From Corythucha ciliata (Eukaryota; Arthropoda; Insecta; Hemiptera; Tingidae), in assembly GCA_038030265.1 (NCBI GenBank), contig CM075939.1:20937253-21001252 (forward strand): a stretch of DNA of 64,000 bases, read 5' to 3'. This document shows, one piece after another, positions 21,241-33,079 of this stretch. The notes beneath the pieces were generated by a model. The model searched no databases. It was not told where the DNA came from and saw only the letters and a program-made list of their open reading frames with translations. The position numbers and the translations under genes are program-made. Every line of letters begins with the position of its first letter. Within the stretch, counting starts at the first letter, position 1.

Positions 21241-24200
21241 TTCAGAGATCATGTTACGACTTGCGGCAAATTAATATTCCATTCATTTTAATTTTGACGT
21301 GTTGGGAGGGGGTGCTTCCCCTCCCACCACTATCCCTGGAGGGAAGATCTCCAGCCCCAGAACATGCTTGATGACGTCTCTGAAACCATGACTACATAGG
21401 TATTTTTAAATTGACGAAAAGGGGCTTGAGAATAATTATAATGGTGAGGGGGGGGGGACTAAGTCCCAATAGCCCCCTTAAATCCGCCGTGGAAGAATTC
21501 ACAACAAATAAGGCACGAAGTGGTGGGTGCTTCTAATTGGTGGTTCTGCAAAATTGTGTGGGCTGTATTTGTCAAGTTCAGTGTTGAGTTCTCTTTGTTA
21601 AAAACGTGCAGTCCCACGATGGTTGTCCTAAGATATGATGCTTAGACTATCCTGACGCAGAGTGCTCGTTGTCTTGGAGCGATAGTCTTTTCGTAATAAT
21701 GACGGCAAAAGCCATTCTTCGCTTTTATTCATAAATTTTTGCGAGCTTGAAAAAAAATTGAACCATAAGGTTATGTTCCTTCTGATTTGTATGGCTGAAG
21801 ATCTCATGTTCCTCCGACTTCACTCATTTTTCATCTTTTGAAAGTATAGTTGGGTTTAGAGCTCTGAGAATCTGAGTTTATCGGGGTTGAACATCTATAT
21901 GTCTGGCGCCACACGTCCGATTCTTAACATGTTTGTTGCTACCTCTTTTGAACCTTTTTTCTCAGTAAGGGTAGTTTTTTACTTAACGAGATTGGGCTGT
22001 ATGATAAGGGTATCTTTTTATACTTTTTCGGGGTTTTTGCTTTTCAGTGGGGGTGGAGGCTATTTATGGTCATTTTATTTCAATTCATTAATTTTTTTAT
22101 TGTATTTATTTATTCTCAAGGCACACACACACTTGACAAGAGGCATACACCAAAATTAGCCCTCGATATGAAAAAGTAAATTTAAAAGGTAATTACAATA
22201 TAAAAAGGAGTTGTACAGAACTTGTCATCCTTTTTCAACATAATATTTTTTTTTTTTTTTTACATTCATTTCATTCATTGTTTTAAAGGGCAGTTTTCCA
22301 ATTTCTTAGCCGTTTAACGAGATCTCTCTTCTTATTCATCAGCCTTGAAGCCACCTGCGCGAGGTTATTGTGACGGGGACAGAGAATAGTGTTAATTAGG
22401 GGCTTAAGTTCGAACCGTCGAACAAACTGTGACGTATTCCGTGCGAAGAGCTAATTGGACTAATGAATGTAAATAAGCTCTCTCAATGTAGTTGTACTGA
22501 TGGGCGCTGGCGTCAAAGCTTCATCAAACTCCGCAAAGAGCGGTTGTATACATTGTATGTATACAAAACATATATGCCTATAGTGATTGAAGTCCACACT
22601 CTTTAACGAATCGCGTTAGCTTCCATGGATATCTTGATATTTTGTTTCACACGAGGGCGTGCGCCTTATGAAACTCGCTTGATACTAATTCCATTATGGC
22701 ATTCGAACGCGGAAATAAACATCCCATAGGAAAGTATAATTTGAATCAAGATTCTTCACATCTTTGGTATAAACAATTATAGTAGAAAATAACTTTAACG
22801 GCTGTTTACGAGGAAAAAATCTGTGCAGAGCTGTATTATTTTCTGGTTATTCTCATCGTCATCATAAATCAGTTTTTTGTTTCATTTACAAAGAATGTTC
22901 CGCTTTTCTCCCGACATGGGTGGTCTTGTCATAGTCTGTCGTGGAATCATGGCTATTGTTTCTTTGTTGTTTCAATTATTTTTTTCTTTCATCTATTCCT
23001 CGAAACAAAAAAAAAACGTGGCCTGTTGTTATATCATCAGACAAGTCTGATGAGTGTGTACAAAGGTGGGGAATAGTGGTCATAATCACTCGAAAATGAA
23101 GTGATTAGGTGCGCACGAGAGGTATTGAACATGATAGTGTTTTTAAGTACTTTTGAGGGAGCGTGTTGAAAGCTTTGAAGGATAATAGAAACTAAATTTA
23201 ATGGAATAAAACAAAAAAATGTTTGTATGTCTAGTGTTGGTGGGGTCCAGACAATTATTTACATTGGATTTTAACTCAATAAGTGCATTCAATCTGTGGA
23301 GGAGGTTGGGTCTGGCGTTTTTTCAGGGCTTTTTCGTTTTATCACATTGACGGATAGGTAACAAGATGAAAATTCAGTTAGAAGGGGTCATACGTACATG
23401 TAGGGGGGGGGGGGGAAGAAGCACCCAGCCCACTTTTGAGCTTTTATTGCGACTTTAATTGAAGTGAGAGGGAAGAGGGTCAGTGAGGTACTGACCTCAC
23501 ACGCCATTTCAGTTTCAAAATAGATTGGTACATCGAAAGATCCCTTTTTGTGCCCTTTTTCTCCCTCGTTGTATGGAAGTTTAAAAACGGACGGGAGGCG
23601 GTGGTGGCGGTGGCTCGTGTCTCCTCACCAATTCAGCGGGGAAATTCCCCCCAGCCTTTTGAGCCACACCAAGCTCGAGAGAGACGCTTCAAAGCAGTCG
23701 ATCGGGCACCCCGCTTGCGGCATGTTTCTGTTTCTCCTTGTCGCTGTCTGTTATTTCGCCTCACTCAGTCTTCTTATTTGGCTTGTAATCAGGTACAACC
23801 CATTGTTTCAATGTTTTCCTTGGTTCAAATTTTTTTCTCTCTCTGTATTTCAAGGTGGTAATTGAATAGCACGGAAACGCAACGCCCACCCATTTGTTGT
23901 ATGGTAGCCCTATATAACAGTATGAATAATAGTGTCGTATTTCTTGTTATGAAATGTGAGATTTTTCCTTTGCACAATTTTCACCGTGACAAATCTCTGT
24001 ACGCTTAATCAAAGTCAACTTTTACTTAAAATATTAATGTTATTTGGGTCGCAAAAAGAATCGACTGTCTGTATGTTGAAAGCTGATATCCGCATCTTAA
24101 TTTTTCTTTGGCGTAATGGGGGTAAAAAGATCGATAACTTGAAAAGAATAAGAAGAAAACAAAAACCGATTGGGGTTGGTTAAGGAAGAATGAAAAAGGG

Positions 24201-25214
24201 GGATGAAACCGGCTCTGCCAGCCGGGTCTCTGTCTAGGGTCTGGGTTGAAATTGATGCCGGGGTTTCATGAAGGGGAGGTTGTGTTCATGCCCTTCATAT
24301 GTAGCGTCGTATATAACGACTTTCTTCTCGCTTATATCCACGGCTGGGATGTACACTCACGTTCCCAAGAGTGACGAAAAAGTGCATCGATTCATTTTTA
24401 AACCAGGTGGCCCCTGGAACAATGCCAAGACTGCAGGTTTCATTCATACCTGTGCTCGACGTAACGTCACCTGATTTACGATTACACTAATTATTACTAT
24501 CTAGAATATTTTTGAAAAGGCTTTCAGAACATTCGTTATCTTTCTCTCTCATAGCATGAGCTTGAACCCATCGTCTAATTGAGTTTAAAAAGCGCTAATT
24601 ATTTCAATTAGGCTGCTTACACCTTGAAATTTAATTGAAGCATATCCGCCGCCTAATCCATCGAAGTTTCCTGCGTCCTATACATGTAATGCTCTCACTT
24701 TTATCTGCCCTTCTTCAGGATTCCCTCCTCCCCTCTCTAAGATCAAATCTTCTTTAATACGATTTATATTTAGAGGTATACCCTTTTTGCTCTTTTGGCG
24801 TTTTCTCAAAAACTCTTTACTTACATGAGAGTCGAGCTTCACTGTGGAGACGGATGACAGTCGTCAATTCGTCATCTACTTTGTTTGGTTTATTTTAAAA
24901 TTCATTGGGTGATACTTTTTGTATAGGAATTTATTCTACGAGTGCCTTATAGCCCATGAGACATCCGTCCTTCTCTACGAAAGGTTCGGGGTAATTACCT
25001 ACCTATCGTCTTGTGAATTCTTAATAAGTCTGCTCAATTTTCATTCTGATGATAGCCTCGCAAATTCGGCGTGTATAAAAAGGCATGGTTGCATCTTACG
25101 AAGTCCTCTCTGTTATGGCCAACCGAACGTAAACGAAGCCAAGATGATGGAATCTATTTTTCTAATGTTTTATGTAGATAAAAACTTAAAACAGTCCAAA
25201 AACTGAGCAGATCC
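21241..25214. other. No gene recognised over about 4 kb
   Basis: AT-rich sequence with several short frames and none with a recognisable domain. The overlapping 105- and 103-codon frames at 23548-23865 are in different phases of the same segment, so at most one could be real; neither has a recognised motif. Homopolymer runs occur at 21448-21457 (G), 22246-22260 (T) and 23402-23414 (G). Confidence 0.35.
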
Positions 25215-26357
25215 TTAAAACTGCGAAAAAGCACTTCATCCAAACCGAAAAAGAGAAAAAATTGCCGATTCTCGGTGTGTAGAGGCAATTTTATGGATGA
25301 AATTTATTGAGAAAAAACTTTAATGTGCTGCTCTTGGTCCAAGTTAAAGGCGAAAATTGAGAATAAGCTCCTTTTGAAATTGAGAAAGCTCTAATTGAGA
25401 GATAAAATAGTGTAAAATGGCTAATTCGCGGTAGGAAACGAAGAAAGGTGCTATTTCGCGGCTAAAATTAAAACAAATTCGCTAATTATTGTAATTAGCG
25501 AGATAAAACCGTTACTTCGCGGCTAAAATTGAGAAGAACTCTAATTCGCGGCTGAAATTGAGAAAAATCGCTAATTCGCAGGTTGATAACACTACTTCAC
25601 TGGCTAATTCACGGTACGTAACATGAATAGGCGCTAATTCGTGGCTAAAATAGGCAAAAAGAGCTAAATTAAAACGAAAATTGAAACAAATTGCTAATTC
25701 GCGAGATAAAATTGAGAAAAAGCGCGATTAAAAAGCTGAAATTAAGAAAAACTAAAATTATAGCGTCTGAAAATGAGAAAAATGCGGCTAAATTGAAGAA
25801 TACGCTGATTCGGCCTCGTGAAAAATTGTTAATTGACCCATAAAATTAAGAAAAAATGCTAATTCGCTGGGAAGGTGTTGTAAAAGCGTTCACTCGCGGC
25901 TAATGTCCGCGCGTGTAGCGATTTAGCGTCCGTCCTCTCTATGTTGAATGGAAAAAAAAACGCTAAATCGCGACTAAAATTGAGAAAACCCGCTAATTCG
26001 TGGGGTAAAAACGCTATTTTGTGAATGAAATTGAGAACAAGGGCTAATTCGCCGCTAAAATGAAGAATAACTCTGATCCGTGACTGAAATATAGGGAGCA
26101 ATCGCGAGTTGGAGACTAAAATTGAGAAAAATGGCTAACCCACAGTTAGAAGTGAGAAAAGACTCTGGTCCTAGGCTAAAATAGACAAAATGCGCTTAGT
26201 CGTGGCTAAAATTGAAGAAAGAAAAAAAAAAACAAAAAACAAAGAAAAAATGCTAATTCGCGAGATAAAATTTAGAAAAAATTCCAATTCGTGAGATAAA
26301 ATTGAGACAAATCTCTAATTCGATAGGTAAAAAGGCTACTTTGTGGATGAAATTGAA
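25215..26357 (+). repeat. Family 1 array, left of the non-LTR insertion
   Basis: About 35 units in plus orientation, some near consensus (CTAATTCGCGGCTGAAATTG). It continues directly at 30133-30420 on the far side of the retrotransposon: the split point is AACAAGGGCT, present on both sides. Confidence 0.85.
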
Positions 26358-26367
26358 AACAAGGGCT

Positions 26368-27610
26368 TTGGGGGGGGGGGGTGCCGTCCCGGCCAAGCCG
26401 AGTCCGGCGACTCCCCATCGTGGGAAGCGGTCTGCTTCCCATCGTGCCTGGGCTTCCGCTTTTGCCCAACCCCGAATTTCACTGAGTCCTACTTCCCTTG
26501 CTATCCCCACCACTGGTTCTGATCCGACATATTCTGTAATGGCCCCCGTCTTAGCCAGCTCGTCTGCTCTCTCATTCCCCGGGATGCCAGCATGACCTGG
26601 TACCCACCCTAATGTAACCGTGTTACCCTCCGTCAGCAATGCCGATATACTGGCTCTACAGCCCCCCACCGCCCCCGACTTGACCACCGGCCTGGAAATG
26701 GCCCCGAGGGCGGCTCGGCTGTCCGAGTATATCGTTATTCGCTTATTTGTCACACCTTTCCGTCTCAGTTCAATTGCACAAGCCTCTATGGCCGCAACCT
26801 CCGCCTGGAACACCGTCGCATATTTCCCCAGCGTCAGGCTCTCTTCCACCCCCTTTCTGGGGATGTATATGCCTGACCCCGCCTTCCCTTTCCCCGTTCC
26901 AATGTTTGAACCGTCCGTAAAACACTTAATCTCTTCTGTATTCCTCCATTCCTCCTCCCCTTGCCCGATCTTCCGGGATAGTTTGACCACGATCGTCTTT
27001 CCAAAGTCCCCTTGTTTTACCATTTGATCCGATCTCATGCCCATGGACGGTGCCACTCTGCGCATGTGTTCTCGTATCCCCTCGTTTCCTACCTTCCCTG
27101 ACATGCTGTCCAATCTGTATGCCGCTTCCATAGGCCGTGCCTGCAGTTCAAGGCTCAAGGGTTTTAGTCCCAGCATTACCTCCATCGGTCTTGTTGGTGT
27201 CGTTCTGAACGCCCCTAGGGTCGCCAGACAGGCCAGCCTTTGCACTCTGTCTAATTTAGCTGCGTTTCCCTTTTTGTTCGCCGCCTTCCACCAGACCGTG
27301 GCCCCGTAGAGGATCCTTGGTCGGATAATCCCCGTGTACAACCATAGGGTCATTTTGGGGTTCAGGCCCGATGTTTTCCCCACTACCCTTCTAACCTGAC
27401 AAAAGGTGCCCATCGCCTTTTGATAAGTTTCCCTTATGTGCTTCTCCCAGCTCAGTCGATGATCTAGCCACACCCATAAATACTTAACTTCCCTTGTTAA
27501 CTCCACCTCCTTGCCCCTAATCTGTAGAGTCTGAAGACCCTGCCTGTTCCTTTTGTGGGTGAACAGACACAGCTTCACTTTGCTTGGGTTAATGGTTAAC
27601 CCTCTTGGCT
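26368..27610 (-). pseudogene. Non-LTR ORF2: RT C-terminal part and RNase H
   Basis: A long open frame (from 27578) starts in the RT thumb region with KLCLFTHKRNRQGL and YLWVWLDHRLSW. RNase H follows at about residues 218-345 of the frame, with the catalytic set visible: CFTDGSN (D about 222), FQAEVAAIEAC (E about 260), IYSDSRAALGAI (D about 286) and WVPGHAGIPGNERADELAK (His, then D about 339). From about residue 404 on, the open frame leaves the element, crosses the C tail and reads through the neighbouring array, so those residues are not part of the protein. Separation from the upstream RT frame is by a frameshift near 27590-27610. Confidence 0.88.
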
Positions 27611-28727
27611 CACACCATTCTCCACTAACCTAATCGCCTGCCTCATAAGTTCGAAAAGTGTCGACAATACCTTCCATCCAACCTCGATGGCTCCATCATC
27701 CGCAAAAAATTGCATGTAGAAGCCATTTTTCTCCATTAATCTAATTAGTTCATTCACCACTATGATCCATAAGAGGGGTGAGAGGCTAGACCCCTGCGGG
27801 GTTCCTCTCTTTGCCCTCCTTTCTACCGTTTCTCCCCCTAACTCTGCCCTAATCCACCTATGCCTCAGAGCATGACTAATCCATCTAACCACCATTGGGT
27901 TCACCCGAAAGGTTTTCAAAGCTTCCACTATACTAAAAAGTGACCTGGTTGAATGCTCCCTCTATGTCCAGGAACAAAACCAATGCATACTCTTTTTGGG
28001 CTATGGTATCCTCCAGCTTCCCTACCAGCTCTTTCAACGCCGACTCTGTCGATTTCCCCGCTATGTACGCGTGCTGCCTCGGATGATATGGTCTACTTTT
28101 ACCTATGCTCTTCCGAATATACCCGTCTAACGTCTTCTCCATCAACCTCATCATTACCGAACTTAAACTTATAGGCCTAAAGTTTCCGGCTCTATCATGC
28201 TTCCCCACACCTTTAGGTGTGAACGATACTCTCACCCTTTTCCATGGCGTCGGTACTTGCCCCGTCGCCAGAGATGTGACGAAGAGTCTCCTTATCCTTT
28301 CCTGCGCTCGTCCTCCAGCCCTCTGCAGCATGCATGGGTATACCCCGTCGATTCCCGGTGCTTTATATTGCCCCATCGATTTTAGGGCCCATCTGAAGCG
28401 CTCTCTATTAATAATAGCGTAGCTCTCTTTCATCGCTCCTTCATGTTCCGCTCTATGCTGTCTGGGCACAACCTCCTCCTCCTCCTCACAACCTGGAAAA
28501 TGCGCGCTTAATAACGACTCCAAAATTTTCCTACTTTCTACCACTACTTCACCTGGCGGCTCAATAATTGTGCCTAGAAGTTGCCGGCTATCCTCCTTTA
28601 CTATGCGGTTAAGTCTCGCCGCCTCCCACGTGCTCTCCGCCTCTTCGCAAAAACTCCTCCACGATTTTCTCTTCTCTCTCCGAATCGCACTTTTGTACTC
28701 CTTCCGCGCCTGGTGATACGCCCTCAT
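27596..28727 (-). pseudogene. Non-LTR ORF2: reverse transcriptase core
   Basis: Two minus-strand frames make up the fingers and palm. The first (28727-27933) has YKAPGIDGVYPCMLQ, NFRPISLSSVMMRLMEK and LVLFLDIEGAFNQV (first catalytic Asp). After a frameshift near 27930 the second (27928-27596) has RRAKRGTPQGSSLSPLLW and MQFFADDGAIEV, the FADD catalytic pair. The RT catalytic residues are therefore preserved although the frame is broken. A further shift of frame separates it from the EEP part near 28725. Confidence 0.9.
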
Positions 28728-29700
28728 TCCTCCTCTCCATCCGTTCTCTTAGCCGCGCTCAACGACGAGTTCATCCTCCGCTTCTTTTCTTTGAGGTGGG
28801 CATTCCACCACACCACTCTCCTTTCTTTGACTCTTCTCTCGGGGCAAGCCGCCTGAAAAGCCAAAGTTATAATTTCTGTAATATTTTTCTCCTCTTCATC
28901 TAAAGTGTTTTTGGATACTTCTCCCGTTACTTCTCCTACCGTCCTCTCGAATTTCTCCCAGTCCGTTCGTCTCGGATTCCTCCCAGGGGGTTTCTTTACT
29001 CCTTTGGCTCCTAAACTAAACATAATAGGCCTGTGATCAGAGGTTATTAATCTGTCACAGACCCGCCAATTAGTAATCCATCTACTCGTCGGCCCTAAGC
29101 TTAGAGTAACGTCCAGGACCTCCGTCCTATTGCGCACTACAAAAGTTGGCTCACTCCCGACATTCTCAATAGTTAATCCTAGTCTTACCAATCCTTCCAG
29201 GAGTTCCTCACCAGGCCGATTGTTATTTGAGGAACCCCACACTTCATTATGGGCGTTTACGTCCGCTCCCACCACCAACAGGCTCCCGGTGTCGCTACAA
29301 TAATCTCTTAGGCGTTCCAGGCACTCCGGGACCACATCACTGTCCGCCGCCCGGTACCACGAGACCACCACTATTTTCTTTCGTCCTACGCCCGGTATTT
29401 CTCCTTGGACGGCCACCACCACGAAGTCCCTCGTCTCGTATGCCCGCAGTGGCACCGGTTACAAATCCGCTGCTACGACTACACATGCCCTAGGCACTCC
29501 ATTAACTCCTGTATAAAAAAGACACATAATATTGATTATTCCATCCCCTAATTTTAGACTTGTATACATACGGTTCCTGAAACAGTCCCACGTCGAACTC
29601 CTTTTTACCCAGCAGTACGGCTACATCAGCTGCCGCCGTTTTACTATGCTGGGTATTCGCCTGTAGGAACCTCACTTACAGCCCCCCCCCCTTTTTTTTG
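28724..29700 (-). pseudogene. Non-LTR ORF2: EEP endonuclease domain
   Basis: The N-terminal part (about 29700-29520) reads VRFLQANTQHSKTAA and FDVGLFQEPYVYKSKIRG, the typical start of the EEP domain with its QEP motif. A frameshift near 29515 and a TAA stop near 29460 follow. The main frame (29455-28724) then gives LLVVGADVNAHNEVWGS, EVLDVTLSLG and RLITSDHRPIMFSL, matching the G-D-x-N, D-x-T and S-D-H active-site motifs. The C-terminal linker WWNAHLKEKKRRMNS is common between EEP and RT in this group. Confidence 0.9.
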
Positions 29701-29780
29701 GGGGACCGGAGCAAATCTTCCTCCACCTCCTCCAAAGTTCTACCAAACTTCCACAAACGGTGGACCAAACTTCCAAACTT

Positions 29781-30110
29781 CTACCAAACGGTGGACGCCG
29801 GGCTGTTGCCGTTGTCGTGGTGACCGACCCACTCCCCCCCCGGCTGCTGTCTCGGAACCGTTGTCTCCTCCTCTACCTCCATCGCGGTTTCCTCCTCGTC
29901 GGTCTCATTCCCCAGCCACGGGCTTCTAAGTACCCAGAACTTGACCCGGGTCAGTTCCACTCCCAAGTAGCCTACCCTTTTCACCTCTTCCGCATCTTCT
30001 TTCGGGACCTCGATTGTTACCACCGATTTCAACCCTACCTGATCGGTCTCAAAGCTGATAACGCCCCACTTTTCGACTTGAAACGCGAGATCTGGGTTCA
30101 CTACTGCCAT
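29781..30110 (-). pseudogene. Non-LTR ORF1 remnant
   Basis: A 109-codon frame begins MAVVNPDLAFQVEKWG only about 12 nt inside the 5' end of the element and ends in an acidic stretch (ETDEEETAMEVEEE). By position it should be the tail of ORF1 (gag-like); no CCHC zinc knuckles are visible, so most of ORF1 is missing, presumably by 5' truncation or internal deletion. The 80 bp between it and ORF2 contain duplicated CCAAACTTC/ACGGTGGACC segments and C and T runs (29681-29700). Confidence 0.5.
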
Positions 30111-30132
30111 ACATGGCAGGAGAACAAGGGCT

Positions 30133-30420
30133 AATTCGCGGTTAAAAGCGAGGAAAACTGTAATTGTATAGTGCCTGAAACTCAGGAAAATCGCTAATTC
30201 GCAGCTAAAATGAAGACTAACTCTGATCCATGGCTGAAATAGGGAGCAATCGCCAATTAGAGGCTGTAATTTAAAAACCCCGCTAATTCGCCAATTAGAG
30301 GCTGTAATTTAAAAAACACGCTACTTCGCGTCAAGAATGGGGGGAAATCGTTAATTCGCGGCTAAAATGGAGAAAAATCGCAAATTATTGTCTAAAATTA
30401 AGAAAAACGCTGATTCACGT
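30133..30420 (+). repeat. Family 1 array, right of the non-LTR insertion
   Basis: This continues the 25215-26357 array. It contains a local 48-bp duplication: CCAATTAGAGGCTGTAATTT at 30251 and again at 30291. It ends near the segment TTAGAGAGATTTCCGCCCCA (30480-30499), which matches the 3' parts of hAT-like elements at 10405 and 53273, suggesting that this array too sat in such an element. Confidence 0.8.
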
Positions 30421-30499
30421 ATATGTACACATGCTACGTAAATATTATATGTAATTGTTTAGAGATTATAATAGGTGCCTTAGAGAGATTTCCGCCCCA

Positions 30500-32885
30500 G
30501 TCTGCCTCTGGCTATACTATAGTGTATGTTCATCCAGGGGTTGGAGTATTATCGTGTCATTTCTGTTTGCTTCCTCTGTGTGTACCAACAAGAACGGTGC
30601 TCTCGCAAATTTCTGTGTTGTTCAGGTAGGTACCGTTAAAATAAGAAGAAAAAAACTCTTCATGTTGGTCAATTACCATTCGGGATAAGGTCCGCCGCTA
30701 CATGCAATTTTGCAACCCCCCCCCCCTGTTCCCCTTCATTACTTTTTAACTGCTTCCACAGTAAAGAGGGACCCCGATAGCGTTTCTGGATAGGTATAGA
30801 GAGAAAATTATTTAAAAAATAAGTTAGTACTTTGTTTGTAATTTCTTAACTCACATTGCTCGGAGAGATTAGAAAAGGTTGGTCAGTAAAGTCAAGAATG
30901 ATTACTGTTTCAAAGTTTACAGACAAGGATCGTTTTAACTTTTTAACCATTTCCTAAAAGGTGTTTCCATTCGTTCCTCGTGCTTAATGGTGATTTATCC
31001 ATTTTCCCCTCCTGTGAAAGAGATCCCGTCTGGTTTGACCTTTCAACATTCCGTTGTAAATTCCAATGGACAGTTTCAACTTTTTTTACACCACAACTGG
31101 CATTATTCTCGCGGACTCTATAATTATTATGGGATGGGGTAACTCTTCCGACTTTGTTTTCAAGTGCTAAGTAAGTACCAATATGAGTGAAAAGATTATT
31201 TAAATGTATTTGGCGAAAGTGATAAACGAAAAAGTTGTAAATATTACTTTGAAAAATAGCGTATATAATTAGCCATAATAATGCCTGCGTTTTTTAAATT
31301 GCCTGCACTATAATAGAGGGAGAATGTTGGGCACTCCCAGTGCACCCTCGTGGAGGTTGTGTAATTTTTCTTCCTCGAAAATTGCTATCATTTTTAATTT
31401 ATCCTTTTTCTTGTTATGTCTTAAGTAAAGCCTGGGATAAAATTCATTCAAAGAGCTTCGCATTTCCTAGAAGTCATAACATTCACGACGTGTTTCCTTT
31501 GTGCCTTCCCCACCCACAATAATGCATTCGGTTTCTCCTGTCAACCTCAGAAGATTCCTACCTCTCTTTTTTTATATGGAACACCTGCTTTGGAGAGAGG
31601 AGGGTGGTGCATCTTTCGAACTTTTCCAAGGGTTTGGTGTTTAGTCGGTCGATTGGGTGTTGTACGAGTGAGGGGGGCAAGTTTTTGACGAAGTCACACT
31701 GAGCCCGCAGGAGATCGTAACTGATGACTCGATTTTATTCGTATTTCAGGTATTCAAATCCATGACCTAACTCATTACTGCATCTTCTATGTACATAATT
31801 ATAAGGCCTCCAATTCGAATATTTCTTAAGGAAATGTTAGGCTCGAAAGGAGCGGGCGTTGAACATTATTATGTATGTATTGTGGGTTATCAATCTTCTT
31901 TCAAGGGAGCATGAAGCGGTGGTATTTTAAAAATCTGTAGGGTCGAAAACACATATGCGTTTTTTAAGCTAATGAATGAAGGTGATGAATTGAGGAATGA
32001 ATACTTTACAGTGAGTTAAAATGGTGCTTTCTCATGGATTCAAATTAATACGTTCTGACCTTGCCCTTGATTTTCACCGGATTAGTTGCGCTCGTGTAAC
32101 TCATACAAAATAAGACTCTCGCTCCTTCCCTTGCATGTCCCGCCGGGAGGACAAGTAAACTTCACTCTCTTTTATTTTATTTTACTGGACTGCTTATAAT
32201 TTTACGATGAATCGCGGAACGTCATACTCTTGAATATCGCCAATTTTCTGTCTGAGAATAAATAGAATAAAAACTGGAAAACCAGTGCCGAGTAACAGAT
32301 GTTTTGAGAGCCAGCTGCATCCTCTGGAGGAGCTTGTGCCTGTGCCTCGCAGGTGTCATAAACACCTGGTTGGGCTAGGAATATAGGCTGGATAGGAAGT
32401 TTAGAAAGGAGAGGCGCTTTATTAAAAATGCTATTTGACCCTAAACGAGCAGTGGTGCCCAATTGGTAAAAATACGGGAGAAATTATAATGCTTCTGTAA
32501 TTTGAATTACAGATTATGTTATCGATGTTTAGCGGCAATTTATGTATCTCTGAGTAGTTCGTAACGACACGTTATCCTTTTACAGGAGAGCCCTAAATTT
32601 GTATTTGTTTATGTATTCACATTTGTATGTGCTTCTCATGCACCATAATACATCTGTAACTTACAACACCTATCTTTGAACTATACGGGAACATGAAAGT
32701 AACAAATGAAATAAATGAAGGTGAGTAGAGATGACATTCAAAATCGAGAGCTCTGCAGCCATGATGAACTCATGGCTAAATTAAAACTAAAACTAAAACT
32801 AAAACTAACTCAACCTAACACCCTTGTCCGTTAGGTTTGGACGAATTTCAGGAGCCCACAGGTGGGTAAACTTTCAATTTTAGCA
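30500..32885. other. No gene recognised
   Basis: AT-rich sequence without a recognisable coding segment. Simple repeats include C runs (30716-30727) and four tandem TAAAAC units (32778-32805). Short frames lack domains. Confidence 0.35.
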
Positions 32886-33079
32886 CACAACAACAGGGGT
32901 GTAGGTACGGGGGGGATGTGGGGGATAGACCCCCCCCCCCCAGAGCTACAAGTATACGAACGAAGGGGCACTAATACCAGCGCTCTAAAGAGGTTCGAGT
33001 TGGGTAACACCAACCTTAGTCTCGGTGGTGAAATCCTCCATCCTCCATTAGTCCAATAAAGTGCTGATCGGTAATCTGC

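Larger units (their letters stand above)
26368..30122 (-). mobile_element. Non-LTR retrotransposon (EN-RT-RNase H type), defective
   Basis: A 3755 bp element reads on the minus strand from 30122 to 26368. It is flanked by the 10-bp direct duplication AACAAGGGCT (26358-26367 and 30123-30132), so both ends are fixed. Domain order is ORF1 remnant, endonuclease/exonuclease/phosphatase (EEP), reverse transcriptase, RNase H, as in I/R1/LOA-type elements. The 3' tail is C12 followed by AA (26370-26381 as G on the plus strand) rather than poly-A. At least four frameshifts or stops interrupt ORF2. It sits inside a family 1 array, so it is younger than the array. Confidence 0.92.

Noticed and set aside
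23548..23865. Overlapping 105- and 103-codon frames as a small membrane protein gene
   Set aside because: They are different phases of the same DNA, no splice or promoter signal is evident, and hydrophobic runs come from T-rich sequence.
26302..29493. Several plus-strand frames of 60-135 codons opposite the non-LTR element
   Set aside because: They are antisense shadows of the EEP-RT-RNase H coding sequence on the minus strand.
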